Origin: Phytophthora sp. 'mugwort' | Lineage: Eukaryota > Oomycota > Peronosporomycetes > Peronosporales > Peronosporaceae | NCBI GenBank assembly: GCA_033558025.1 | Contig: JAUCEF010000018.1 | Span: 3,224,001 to 3,288,000, forward strand | Reading direction: 5' to 3' | Length of the DNA: 64,000 bases | Shown: positions 29,421-41,220 of the stretch, one piece after another | How positions within the stretch are numbered: the stretch's first letter is position 1 | How the letters are laid out: the number at the start of each line of letters is the position of its first letter | Notes under the pieces: model-generated | Seen by the model: the letters and a program-made list of their open reading frames with translations, nothing else | The model's database searches: none | Told to the model about the DNA's origin: nothing | Translations under genes and position numbers: made by a program

Positions 29421-31031
29421 TTACCGCAAGTCAGCGTTGTTCATCTTCTCCTCCAAACTCGCAAGACATGTATGCTACACAAGCACAGCCGCATAGTGGT
29501 TAGATCGCACAGTAAGTACACACAAACACAACAGTAAAAATAGTCTTTACCTGCCACGGTGCTAGTCGGTGCGACGAATCATAGCGCTTCGATGCCGCCT
29601 CGAGCATCTGTGGAGACCATTTGTTGCATGCTTTCAGCAAGCTTGACAGGAAATAGTCCATGTCACTCGGGCGGTGGGTTTCGCCCATGTGCTCCATGAA
29701 TCGGTTGAGCATTTCCTCAGCACCAGCGATATCAAGCTGACCGAGACGGCAAATAACTGCATTACCGTACGCTTCGTTCGCAAGATCAAGCTGTCCATTG
29801 CCACGTCGAATGTCACCAACAGCTCCAAAGCACTCCTCGGCAAGGGGCCACAAGCTAGCTTCGGCATACACGCGGGCAGCCCATAGCCCATTCTCTGCAG
29901 CACAGTGGACACTGCCACCAGCTTCAGCAATATTCTTAGCCTGCACGTACAATTCTGCCACCTGTTTCGCCAGCGCTGTCGTCTTGCACTCCGTTGGAAA
30001 CCTGCGCTTCAGTCTCAACGCCAACTCGGCCAGTCCACGCGCAGCTTCGTCAAAGTACCCAGCAGAAGCTAGTTCATCACACACAGCTTGAATCTTCCGC
30101 ACCAGCTCACTCTGTTGACTCGGATACGCGTTAACTTCCTCCAATGTGCACCACGCCGACTCCAGCTCATACTTTGCCCGCGTCACTAAGGCACTAGCAG
30201 CCTTCGCCGCCTCTAGGAAAAAGACCGCTGCGTTCTTCCAGTCCTTCCTCACTTTGTATTGCAGAGCCTTCGCTCGGATCTGTCGATGCGACTCGGTCTC
30301 CGCCTCATTGAAACCTGACGTAAAGCCTGTGGACTCTGCTACTCGTCTCCGTCTGAGCGATCCAACATCACCTGATCCAGATCCAGAGGACGACCTCGGT
30401 CCGTTAACCAGGTACTTGTCAATACCGGACATGGTTCCTCCTCTCGAGATTTTCATCACCCATGGCGCCCGGCACAGAGCTTTGACGTAATCTCCAGATT
30501 CATCAGCCCAGCGCCACGTCCCAAAGATACCAAAGGCGTAGCGCTCTCTCGACGGCACGTGGACGACACTGAAGACCAGCGCGTTGTGGAATCGCCAGAC
30601 CAACGGCTCGTTGCGAACGAGAGCTTTGGCCGTCTGGTACATGGCCGAGAACCATTTGGACACACCCGCCGACGCGTCGGGCACAAGATCCGCCGGCTCG
30701 TTCTGCTGGCTGATCCACAGAGCGAACAAATGGTCCGACGGGTTGGTAGCTGCGGCAGCGAGAAGTACAGTTGCCACAAGCACCACAAGGCGCAAGAGCG
30801 TGGCGACCAGGACTGGTAACAGCGTTGCCATGAGGAACATGCCTAAGACTGCGGAAATCAGATAGCAACAAGTTTAGAGCACTGTACCTCGACTTCTAGG
30901 GGGAGATTGAGGACGGGAAATGGTGCATATTGTAGCTTACGAATCAGAAAGATAACGTTGTTGGCTGTCATGGGCGCAGCACCTGCAGGGGCGGCTGGAG
31001 CCGCAGACGGAGGTGACGTCCCCCACGCCAT
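29421..31031 (-). CDS. Gamma-SNAP-like protein with N-terminal membrane region
   Basis: Three exons fit exactly: 31031-30941, 30848-29551 and 29474-29421 (480 residues). The first 70 residues hold a Pro/Ala-rich leader and then one long or two short membrane helices (NVIFLILLGMFLMATLLPVL and LVVLVATVLLAAAA). Residues about 70-150 form a domain I do not recognise (KALVRNEPLVWRFHN...YAFGIFGTWRW). From about residue 215 a helical repeat region resembles SNAP proteins (KDWKNAAVFFLEAAKA, FDEAARGLAELALRLKR, ASLWPLAEECFGAVGD). Soluble SNAPs bring NSF to SNARE complexes; a membrane-anchored version would be unusual. Two genes joined by read-through cannot be excluded. It is divergent from RRP46, 105 bp apart. 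Confidence 0.65.
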
Positions 31032-31136
31032 AATTGAGGAATGTATCAGATGCGAATAGTGAAGGGCGTGCTAAGTACGTATAGTAATGGTACAGTGTAC
31101 CATTCGTGAAGTAGACGCAATAACTCGGGACAAGCA

Positions 31137-32306
31137 ATGGTGGCGACGACTCCGCAGCGTCAGGACGGTCGCGCCGGCAACGAGCTACGGCCGTTCGCAT
31201 CCGAGCAAGGCGCGCTCTTCCGCGCCGATGGCTCTGCCCGCATGTCGCACGGCAGCAGCACCGTGCTGGCGGCGGTGTACGGCCCCGGCCAGGCGCGAAA
31301 CTGGCGCGCCGAGAAGACCGACAAGGCCACGCTGGACGTCTGCTTCAAGCTGGAGAAGGGCATTATGAGTGTGTTTCAATGACTGCAGCTGATCTTTGGT
31401 ATTTTTTTAGTTGCTGAAGTGTCTTTATGTTACTGATGGTGGCTGTGATGACTACGCAGCGTCCAAGGAGAAAGAGTACGAGCAGATTATCCGCGAGACC
31501 TTCACGCCTGTCGTGCTCACCGACAGCTTCCCGCGCGCTGTCATCAGCATCGTGGTGCAAGTCATCAAAGACAATGGCTCTATATCCTTTCCACTATTTA
31601 CTCATGGCTGCATGCTTTGATTGCTATTGGCGCTATGTTGAATTGGTTCATATTTTGAGAATCCGGCATTGTGCCGGTTAGTTGCCCTTAACCTTGGTTT
31701 GGCGATTGTGTCGTTTGATATCAGCACCTCCTTGCAGTTGCTATTAACGCAGTGAGTTTGGCGCTGATGGATGCTGGAGCGCCCATGCTTTCTGTCGTCA
31801 CGGCGACCTCGTGCAGCATTTTCGAAGACGGCAACCTGTACTTAGACCCGACATCTGCAGAAGAGGAGGTAAGGCATCGTCAATGTGTTTTTGTTGATGG
31901 GCAATGGGACTTACTTGCATGCTTGATGCTTTGTGTACTACAGGAAGCTGTCTCGTGGGTCACTACTGCACGTTCCAGTACGAGCGATGGTGTACTGACC
32001 TGTATCACCAACGGTAGACGTAGCTGAGGATTTTAGATTAAAAAGTGGCGAATATTCACATGCTTCGTTGTTGATTTCCATATAGGTTTGCTGTCAGAAG
32101 AACAGTACTTCGCGTGTTCGGAGGCTTGTCAAAGGTGTGTTCTCACGTAAACTGTGGAAGCAGTTTTTTTTTTATCATTCTTATGGATATCGCGTCCACT
32201 CACGCATGTGTGGATTTTGTTTGGTTGTAGGGCATCGGAGAGTGTGGCAGCCTTCTTCCGCATCGTTCAACAAAAGAAGCACCCTCTCGAGTTGGCCGCT
32301 CAGTAA
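31137..32306 (+). CDS. RRP46: Exosome complex subunit RRP46/EXOSC5 (RNase PH fold)
   Basis: Six exons give 229 residues in perfect phase: 31137-31368, 31460-31581, 31728-31868, 31944-32013, 32086-32134 and 32231-32306. The protein has the RNase PH-type start (LRPFASEQGALFRADGSARMSHGSSTVLAAVYGP) and the conserved core SLALMDAGAPM, as in the RRP46 subunit of the RNA exosome ring. That subunit has no catalytic role in most eukaryotes and helps to thread RNA. Its length is close to human EXOSC5 (235). Intron 2 starts ATATCCTTT and ends CAC, an AT-AC U12-type intron. Placing its ends there restores the conserved DNGS-LLAVAINA junction. Confidence 0.9.
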
Positions 32307-32512
32307 TTTAATACTGGAATAGAGAACCCTAGCCTTGGATCAGAAGTGCAGGTGAGGTGGCAGCAGCTCCGAATTCACTTCGTTGACTTTTTGTGATAAG
32401 GGATCTCGTTGGTATTAAAGTTCCAAAAAGTGTATGACCTCATTTGTCGCTCCTGAGTACGTGCAACGCTTGAAGAGCTCTCATGGTGCTTTACTGGTAT
32501 TTCACCAACAGA

Positions 32513-34446
32513 TCACCCATACCGAACCGTGTCGTTGCCAAACCAGTCAAACTTCTCGTCGCCAAAACTAACGATCACACTTTTAACGTGCGAGTACGAT
32601 CGATACGCCTCGAGCCCATTTTCTCTCCTGCAGCACAACAGGCTTGGGTGAGTAATTTATACCCTTACCAATGTGCCAATGCATAATTCCGCACTCACCC
32701 CATGCCACTATCCTTCACGCCTCCCCAAGGACTTGACGGATCGTTTCGATGATGATCGTTGAGCCAAACAATTCCGGCATCCAGATTGTTGGCCACACGA
32801 TGAGCACGCTTGATGTTGTTCGTCCATACAGCCCCACCAAGACCAAAAGGCGAATCGTTTGCCAACTGGACAGCTTCAGCTTCATCCTTTAGCCGGCAAG
32901 TCAACACAAATTCGCAAAATTAGGTTTTAGAATCGAAGTTACACTGACATGAGCAAGGAACGGACGCGCCTTGAAGGAATACGCAGCAATCACAGGTCCG
33001 AAGACTTCTTGCTGGACAATTTCCATATCAGAGGTAACATCCGTAATTACTGTTGGCTCGTAGAAGTATCCCTGTAGCAAGTTTGCGTTAATCGTGTCCA
33101 CAAATACTTGAAAATTAACGTACCTTTAAACCGGGAGCACGGCGCCCCCCACAGCACACCGTTGCGCCAGCTTGCATAGCGCGCTCCACCATTGCATGAA
33201 TTCGTAAGAGGTGTGGCTCTGATATAATGGTGCCCATCTGCGTTCGGTCGTTCATCGGGTCACCTAGACGGATCGAGCGAGCTTTCGCAACCAGCTTATT
33301 CACCAGTTCGTTAAAGATACGTTCGTGAACGATCACACGCGACCCCGTGACACAAGTTTGACCACTCGCGATGAAGCAGGCAAATGCTGCTCCATTTACC
33401 ACTTCGTCCATGTCCACGTCGTCAAAAATCACAATCGGAGCTTTCCCACCCAGCTCCATCGTCGTGCTTGCAAGATTTCCACCCGCCGCTACGGCCACTA
33501 CTCTCCCCGTTGTAGTTCCCCCTGTAAAATCAATCTTTTTAATTCTCGGATGCTCTGCAAGAGCTTGGCCAGTAACTGATCCCAGACCAGGAACGCAATT
33601 AAACACACCCGCGGGAAGGCCTGCATCATGGCACAGCTCTGCAAGCTGCACAACAGTGAGCGGCGCCAGCTCCGACGGTTTTACCACCACAGAATTTCCA
33701 GCTGCCAATGCAGGCGCCAGCTTCTTCACAGCAATGAGCAACGGGTGATTCCAGGGCGTGATCTGCACCATTCACACACAAAATACAACTTAGATACCAT
33801 TCTGTCCAATGATCTTCCATTCCAAATCACTCACCAGCCCGACAGTTCCAAGCGGTAGACGCCGGGTGTAATTCACATACGACCCCAAGAACGGCGGCAC
33901 TGAGCCCTCCGACGTCCGTGCCAGCGCCGCAAAGTACTCGAACCATTCTGCGCATTCACCCATACACCCCATCAGTCTTCAGTCTTACGAGCCATACAAG
34001 TCCTTTTCTCGCCATTCACCTGGGATCCTCGTGAGCTGCGCCCTCATCTCTCGGATCGGTCGTCCAGTCTGCAGACTTTCCTTCTCTGCGAACTCCGGGA
34101 CCCGCATACGCAGCGTCTTGGCGATGTTGTTGAGCACATTGGCGCGATCGGCAACTGACGCACGCGACCAGGACCCTCGTTCGAACGCGCGCTGTCCACT
34201 ATCCACAGCACGATCCACGTCTGCGGAGCTAGCATTGGCCACGTACGCGAGACGCTCAGTCGTCGCAGGGTTCTCTACCTCCAGTCGAGCGCCTTCTCCC
34301 GGTCCCGACGCTGACACGAACTCGCCCTCGATGAAGAGCCCGTACTCGTCGCGATCGAAGACTGGAGACGACGCGTAGCAAGCTCGAGGACGACAGAAGC
34401 TTGGCACAGCGACTGAGTGAGGGTGGCGAGCGACAATCCGCCACAT
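32513..34446 (-). CDS. Aldehyde dehydrogenase, betaine/aminobutyraldehyde-dehydrogenase-like
   Basis: Six exons on the minus strand (34446-34020, 33947-33835, 33762-33124, 33071-32970, 32886-32699, 32627-32513) give 527 residues in frame. The N-terminus is Arg-rich and looks like a mitochondrial transit peptide. Family signatures are all present: TPWNHPLL, KPSELAPLT, FTGGTTTG (NAD binding), MELGGKAP (catalytic Glu), SGQTCVTGSR (catalytic Cys), EVFGPV and NDSPFGLGGAVW. It oxidises an aldehyde to an acid with NAD(P)+; the closest-looking relatives act on betaine or amino-aldehydes. The fourth intron appears to use a GC donor (AAG/GCGCGT). It shares a 117-bp divergent promoter with BRK1. Confidence 0.92.
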
Positions 34447-34563
34447 CGTAATGAGCTTGAGGCGGCGGATTTCACTTTATCTAGACCATCACTCTGTTCA
34501 ACTTCAACGGTATCCTGTTTGTTTGCACCAATCAGAGCTCAGTTGCGACTTCTTGGCGAGACG

Positions 34564-34977
34564 ATGGCGTAAGGGGCTGCCTGCATGAGTGCTCTTGAGG
34601 TCATTAATGCAAGTATTGTGCGCGTCGCAGAACGAAGGCGTTGGTGCTCCGGGAGGATTGGGCGACGTCCGAGCAGATCGAGCGCGTGCAGCTCCAGCTG
34701 CTGGACGTAGTCGACTTCATTAACAGATTCCGTACGCCTCACTCTAGCATAGGCGGACGGCCTTGTATTGAAAGTTCATGTTCTCTGGATTCAGATGCAA
34801 GCGCTAAAACTCGACTTGCTGTTCTGAACGAGAAAATGACTGCTGTAGAGAGAAAACTGAGGTTGGTACCGTTAAGTATGACTGTAGTTGGAGTATGCTG
34901 ACTGTATCTTTTGCAGATACGTTGAAAATGCAGTGCGGAAAGCTCGATCGTTGACCGCGACGGACCTTACAGAGTAG
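34564..34977 (+). CDS. BRK1: BRICK1/HSPC300, subunit of the SCAR/WAVE actin-regulating complex
   Basis: Four exons give 77 residues: 34564-34568 (ATGGC only), 34631-34731, 34795-34861 and 34917-34977. The protein matches the small BRK1 family throughout: an N-terminal REDWATSEQIE, VVDFINRF, then the coiled coil TRLAVLNEKMTAVERKLRYVE. Human BRK1 has 75 residues. It is a core helix of the WAVE complex that activates Arp2/3-driven actin polymerisation. All three introns are 55-63 bp with GT-AG ends, and the combined length is a multiple of three. The gene is easily missed because no exon exceeds 101 bp. Confidence 0.92.
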
Positions 34978-35037
34978 GGCTGCTCAAGCGAGAAAGAGCA
35001 TACATATGAAGCGCTAAATACCATCCTCTTTCCTCAA

Positions 35038-37662
35038 CTAACTGCTGTCGGAGCTGCTTGGTCGCGAAGGCATCCGAAAAGACCGATAGCCCGTTCTTGA
35101 AAGAGAAGTGGGGGGCTTGCGTTGTTCTGCTGTCTTGATAGGGTCCATTCGAGGAGAATCGGACCAGAATTTGGCGGGGTCGACGTCCTCTTCTGGCTGC
35201 TCATCAGCCCCGCTCTGGTTGTCGCCGGTTTCCATCACGTGCTGCATTAGGAACTGCTTCATTTCAGCTTCAATCGAGGCACCATTCTGCTGAGGCTCCC
35301 ACCGGGTGGGATCGCTCTTCACTGCCTCATGAACCGCTTCTGCAAGTGATGTGCTAGCTCCGTTATTCTGGTTGTGCTGCTCTTGCTCTGGCGCGGGAAA
35401 TTCCGATCCCAAACCTCGGATCGATCCCGATTTTGACACCAGAAGGGCTGGAGCTGGTGGTAATGAGGTCTGTGTTTCCATCTCGCAACCATATTTAGGT
35501 CTGTCGATAACAACGGGCTCGTTGTAATTCATAAGCGACTCCAGGGGGTCCGTACCCGCGTCCATGCGTGACTTTCTGATTAGTGACTGAATTGTTTTCG
35601 GTCGATGCACAATTCTCGGGGTTCGCCCCATCTCGTTAACACACTCCACAGACGCACTAGGCGAAGATGCCGAAGGAACAAATTTTGTCATATCATGGGA
35701 ATCATGAGGTCGAGTCCCCACCTTGCCAGTCGGAGCGCTCCTCTTGGCTGCGATAGCCGCTGAAATCGACTCTACAGATCGCTGAATTGGCTTTGCCTGC
35801 TTCGTTTTCTCAACGTTTTCCATTCTGTCGGATAATGCTACAGCTTCGACGATAGTGGCGCTTCCGACACGGTTTAGCAGTTGTTTCATCTTCTTCAGCC
35901 GATCACGCACCTCCTCTTCAGCTCTGGCAAGATCTTCTGCGCTGGTTAGCTTGGTGAGGTTACCTAGATAGAAAAGGCACACACACACACACGGGAAGGA
36001 CGTTATCCATCGGGAAACTTTCAAGGCTACGACAAGAACATACCGATTCGAGCAGAAGGCGTGTGGAAAACCGGAGGGGAGTCTGGTGTCGCTGGTCTTC
36101 CCATAGGAGTTCGTACGCGTGCACTACCGGGTCGGGACGTTGCCGATCCGGGGCGATACGAGGGTGTTGAGGCTCTGAAAGAATTGAGCAGTTCTTCTTG
36201 AGAAATTGTCCCTCTCTTCAGCTTTTCGCGGTAAATATGCAACTGGGCATCAGTGAACGCATCGAGTGTTTTCAGCTGTGGAAAAGCTGACATGACATCG
36301 ATAAGGTAGCTTGGCATGAGTACATGGAAAGCATAAGATCACGATTGTGTCAGCATCACATTCCCTACTACCAAAACATTGCCGTTCCACATACCTGCTC
36401 GAAAAGCAGCATGGATTTCCGTTCAGCCAGATATCTTGAAGTGCTTCACACTTAGCAAGAACCGTGATCTGGAAGCTTGCCTCGATTTGATTGTTACGTA
36501 TATCGATTGACTCAAGCTGCGGACATCGTGTTGGAAGCGGCCCTACGTCTGTGATGACATTGTCGTGCGCATAAAGCTCATTAAGCCTTTGCAGTGGTGT
36601 TAATAATCCCTGAAAGTCGGATATTTGGTTCGCATTGACTCGGAGTACCTGTAAAGAGGTTGCTAGATTAGCATTTTCGGCATGTACAATAATAAAATTA
36701 TGTAAACCCACCGCTAGGTTCGGAGGCATTATGCCTTGCAAGGTTGTCAGTTTGTTCTCTGACAGGTCCAGCTCTTCCAGCTTGGTGAGGTGGGCGAGGT
36801 TGCCCACAGATGTCAGCTCGTTCCCTGCGAGGTTTAAGTGCTCCAAATTGCTTAGAGCATCCAGACCCTACATCAATAAATTGTTAGCAATAACGTTAAC
36901 TGTTCGACCACGCTCCACGGCACACATCTCTGAACAATAGAACTGGGAGCAAAAATCAAACCTCTGACGCAGCCCCTTGAAGCCGATTGCGACCTAAGTC
37001 CAAGTACACAAGCAACCTACACCCTCGAAGGTTCTGTACTGAAACGATTCTGTTGCCGTTAAGCCAAAGGTTCTTCAATCTTCCCAGCGCTAAGAAGTCG
37101 CTGGAAATGTCCTCGATCTGATTGTCGTTCATCTGGAGACCTTCAAGATTCGAGTTGCTTCACAACAAAACGCAACATGAGCTCAATGCTTGTTCAGACT
37201 CAACATCTCTGCTACTCACGCCTTCAAGCCGATTGTGTTCGTGAGTTTGTTGTTGTATATCTTGAGTTCTCGCAGCTCTCTGGCCGTACTAACGTTTCGC
37301 AGCGATGTGATCTTGTTGAAGGACACGTCCAACGAGCACATCTTCGGCAGCTGCACAGCAACGATAACCGCGTACCGTGTTGCATCAGGAAACAACGTAG
37401 TGTAGACCTTAATATACAGGTAGTAGTGCGTCCGAACCTCCGACAAATTGCCGAGCTCTCCGATCGACCGGTTGTGCGCATCAATGACGTATTTGCTCGA
37501 GTTAAGTTCCGTCGAGAGCACCCTCTGCACACATCACACATACAGATACGTACATTGTAGACATTCGTTAAGTTTACATCAGTTTAGATCATGAAGCAAT
37601 GCGTGTACCAGTGCTGGGCCATTAAGCACTTGGATCTGCGTGGAAATGGCGTCGCCTCTCAT
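35038..37662 (-). CDS. Leucine-rich-repeat protein with long disordered C-terminus
   Basis: Eight exons in phase (37662-37609, 37524-37438, 37350-37220, 37157-36962, 36867-36712, 36648-36395, 36309-36044, 35963-35038) give 689 residues. The N-terminal 300 residues hold about ten SDS22-type LRRs (CSLDVSFNKITSLRN, GLQMNDNQIEDIS, HLNLAGNELTSVGNL, ELDLSENKLTTLQG), closed by a cap-like DIWLNGNPCC. The rest is Pro/Ser/Arg-rich (RPGSATSRPGSARVRTPMGRP) with a short coiled coil (EEEVRDRLKKMKQLL). SDS22-like LRRs bind phosphatases or microtubule and axoneme proteins. The precise partner is unknown. It is divergent from NF-YA, 278 bp apart. Confidence 0.85.
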
Positions 37663-37940
37663 CGCCTTCGGTTCACTGTCAACAATGTGTCGCTTCAAGG
37701 GCAAGCTATGTACAGCACATCATCATTTCTATTTGAGCCAATCATAACGCTGCATTTCGTTCAAAATGAGCGTTTGCCCCATTCCCGCGCTCACTACCCA
37801 AACTCGCACGAAGAAGGCACCACAGGTACGCGGCGGCCTAGCGGCGACGACAGCAGCGTATCCAAGCGAAGCAAGGTGTTTGGGGTGTGTATAGGACGTC
37901 GACTAACACTATACCCCCTACTTTACTTTTCCGCAGTCGC

Positions 37941-38684
37941 ATGGAGGACACTACGAGCCCCAGCGCCGATACCAAGTTAGTCTTCCCTGACTCGGACGCC
38001 AACTCGACACCCAGCGCCACAGCCAACGCCGGCTCCGACGCCTCACAGGCCGACCTCCAGGCGCAGCTGGCGCTTTTCCAGCAGCAACAGCAGCAGTACA
38101 TCCAACAACTCGTACGTTTCCTCGTCATCCTTTCTTTTCTAGCGAGTGAAAAAAATGCTGACGGGGTCCTTGTGTTGCTTGCGGTTCGTTGTTCCATTGT
38201 TCCATTGCGTAATCGTAGATGCAACAAACCAACAGTGAGCAGCTTCGTGCCATGTACAGCTCGAACGCCATGATGCAGCCCTACATGGTGAGTCATTGGT
38301 GCATCATTGCTAATTCTATAGTCGACGCTCACTTGCTGACGACCTGACGTCTCTTTGTGGTCGATACAGCTATCACAGTCGATGTTTCCGCGTCCTTCAA
38401 CCCCCAACTCGGCCGAGGCCACAGAGGAGGAGCCGGTCTATGTGAACGCTAAGCAATACCACCGTATTATGATCCGTCGCCAGCAGCGCGCAAAGCTGGA
38501 GGCCAAGCTAGGAAACCCTCGTCAGCGCAAGGCGTATCTACACGACTCGCGTCACAAGCACGCCATGCGGCGGCCGCGCGGCCCCGGAGGGCGATTCCTA
38601 ACTAAGGATGAGATTCAGGGTTTGAAGGACGGCACGATGGTGTTTGAGGATCTGCCGAGGAAAGCAGCCCCCAAGCAGCAGTAG
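37941..38684 (+). CDS. NF-YA: CCAAT-binding transcription factor subunit NF-YA
   Basis: Three exons (37941-38111, 38219-38287, 38370-38684) give 184 residues. The N-terminal half is Gln-rich (FQQQQQQYIQQL), as in other NF-YA proteins. The C-terminal half carries the two diagnostic helices: YVNAKQYHRIMIRRQQRAKLE, which binds the NF-YB/NF-YC dimer, and YLHDSRHKHAMRRPRGPGGRF, which contacts the CCAAT box. A TTTTCCGCAG acceptor just before the ATG suggests an intron in the 5' leader. Nuclear. It is convergent with the capping-enzyme gene (156 bp between stops). Confidence 0.95.
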
Positions 38685-38840
38685 ATCTGGATTCCCAAGG
38701 TATCACACTCGCGTTGTTATCCCCACGACGATCGGGAGGAGCAACGCACCAGCATCCCTCATCCTATTTGTATTCCGTGACGGAAGTAATGAAGCGGAAA
38801 ACTGCATTTTGTCTCACTAATCGGAACTAACGCCAACACC

Positions 38841-41054
38841 TTATTTCTCCAAGGGGCGAACATACACCACTTCGCCAGACTTTGACACGATAAGCCCGCA
38901 TGTGCGTGTGCGCTGTGGCTTGTCCTCCAGTCCGAGGCTTGCCCAGATTCGGCGGTTTCCTAGTGCTGCCAGCTGTGCGCGTTTTGCAGCAATTGTCTCC
39001 TTGTCAAAGTTTTCGAGAGGTGCGTAGATGCTGTTAATGTGCAAGTTGGCTGACAACAAGAAACACGTAGCATTAGTGATACTGAGGACGACACAATAAC
39101 CAGCTTCGCTCAATCAACGTACTGTTGTCGGTGAGCTCGCCAGCTTCTTCTTCCTCTCCTGGGTTACCGTCGGTCTTCAGGCTAGAATCACGCTCAAAAG
39201 AGTTGGTGTGACGCAAGGAAGGCGACTTGTCTGGCACTGAGGATGCATCAGCAATTGACGAAGACGGGACTTCAGGCGATGGTGGGGCATCGTAATCGTT
39301 TCTCCGGTAAGATGGTCGTTGACCTAAACAAGAGCAAAGCAATAAACAGTTAGCTCCAGCAATCCAGACAGAACCTGTTCACAGACCACAACTCCGAACT
39401 ACCATAAGTATTCTTGGTCGGCGTGCACGAACAAGTCGAATTGCATGCACAATGCGAGAAGTGGCAGAACCGACCTCGCTGGCATACGCCCTTGTTCTGG
39501 AAGTCGTAGCATACACCTGTACCAGCCCCCTGGCTACCACCTGTTCCACCACCACCACGCTTTTTCTTGCTTGGTGGAGCGAATTCCTGTTGAACAGAAG
39601 TAACATGTCAGAATGCAGACATCAATCACTGCGGACAAAGCGGAAATTCCTTACGTCTGATGCAGAAGGGGTATCATGACGATTCTTTGGTTGTGATGAT
39701 GGTGCCTTCTTGCTCGGATCATCGGGAAAAAATCGCTCGATCTCATCAAGCTTAATATCCTCGCCAATCGCCTTCTCAATCATCCCGAGAAAATTGCGTT
39801 CGTGCGGCATACTGCGGTCTGGGCGACAGCGAATAAATTTCCAGCCACCTTTTCATAAACCCATAAAAATAAGAGATCTACATCTCGTTCAGGCAGTTGC
39901 GCAACTTTATCAATACCTTTTCGCCATCCGACACCGCGCTCAGTAGCGTTAAACTCCGCGCTCCCAGCATCCCATGTGCTCTTGTCATGCGACGGAATGT
40001 ATGTGAGCCAATCCGAATCGTATACGCATTCCAAAATGCGCGACGACGCTTTCTTGTCCTGTCGGAAGGCTTCAAAGTCATCTGATGGAAATCACCACAT
40101 TTAAACATAAAACATTTTGTGAGTTCAATCCTCAATATATCAAATCATCAGCCACTTTGTACCTGGTGCGAATGTGATCCAGTCGTGGAAGACCTGTGTG
40201 CGCTTATCATGAATCATCAGCTTAAATCCCGGCTTCGGGGGTCGCCCTCGCCATTCCACACCCAACTGGAAGTCTGCAAACAGCATCGACATAGGGGTCC
40301 AATGAAACAGTCCCTTCGAGTACCCGGGCGTGTATGGCAGCAGTACTGGCGTGAAGACCATCCCCGCGTTCTGTCTGGTTTGGGAGACTCTCGGCAAAAT
40401 GCTGCGGATCACATGCCCCACACGGTTAATGGGGTACATAGACTGCAGCACGAGCTGGAACATGTCGGGCGGCTGTCCTTTGGGCGGCGGCAGCTGCTTG
40501 CGTGGGCCCACCACGTCGTTCTGGATGAGCTTAAGTCGGTCCTGCAGCTTGGAGGCCATCACGGGGCTGCCGTTGAGCGCCAGGATGTCGTACAATAGTA
40601 ACGTGAGCACCGACTTGCTGCCATCTTTGTCACATACCATGAGTCCGTCCAAAATGGTCCACTGATGCGGCACAACCGTGTTGCGGTCCACTCCAGGCTG
40701 CAGGCGGTCGGGCCGCACTGGGCAGAAGAGTGCCACCTCGCGGATGTCATAGTTCTGAGAAATTAGGTAGCAGCGGCCTTGCACCAGCAGCGCCAGATAG
40801 CGCACGCCTACCGACTTCTCACACACAAAATACGGGTGCTCGCCCACCTGGTGCTCGTTGCCTCGCAGCATGGTCTGCGCAACGTTCATGGGCGCGCGGT
40901 CCAGGTCGTTCCAGCCCACGATGGTGTTTATCTGGCGCTGTAGCTGCTTCTTGGTGTTCACATGCACGAGCTGCCCGAGCTCCACGGGCACACCCGCTAT
41001 TGTCTGCGTGTCAGCGAGACCCGTGCCCGATGCCATTGTCGAGGTCGCCGCCAT
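38841..41054 (-). CDS. mRNA guanylyltransferase (capping enzyme) with C-terminal CCCH zinc finger
   Basis: Six exons (41054-40163, 40081-39917, 39848-39655, 39586-39403, 39323-39123, 39049-38841) give 614 residues in phase. The first 400 residues are a GTP:mRNA guanylyltransferase: active-site lysine in CEKSVGVRYL, motif III TILDGLMV, motif IV-V region DRLKLIQNDVV, MSMLFADFQ and GLVF-type strands, and an OB-fold end GGWKFIRCRPDRSMPHERNF. After that come a Lys/Gly-rich linker and a C-x8-C-x5-C-x3-H zinc finger (CYDFQNKGVCQRGRFCHFSH), then an acidic and a conserved-looking tail. The enzyme adds the GMP cap to nascent mRNA. KxDG is KSVG here. There is no triphosphatase domain. Confidence 0.85.
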
Positions 41055-41220
41055 TGGGGCGCGTTACTTTAGTTTGAGTGCAAATCCCTCGCAACTCGTA
41101 TTATTTGAGGTGTATGATTGTATACTTTATTCAATATTCATGTACGAAAATGACAGCAACATATGATCTTGAAGTGGTTAGCTTCAATCGATACATCCAA
41201 AAACCGCTAAAGAGTGAGAA

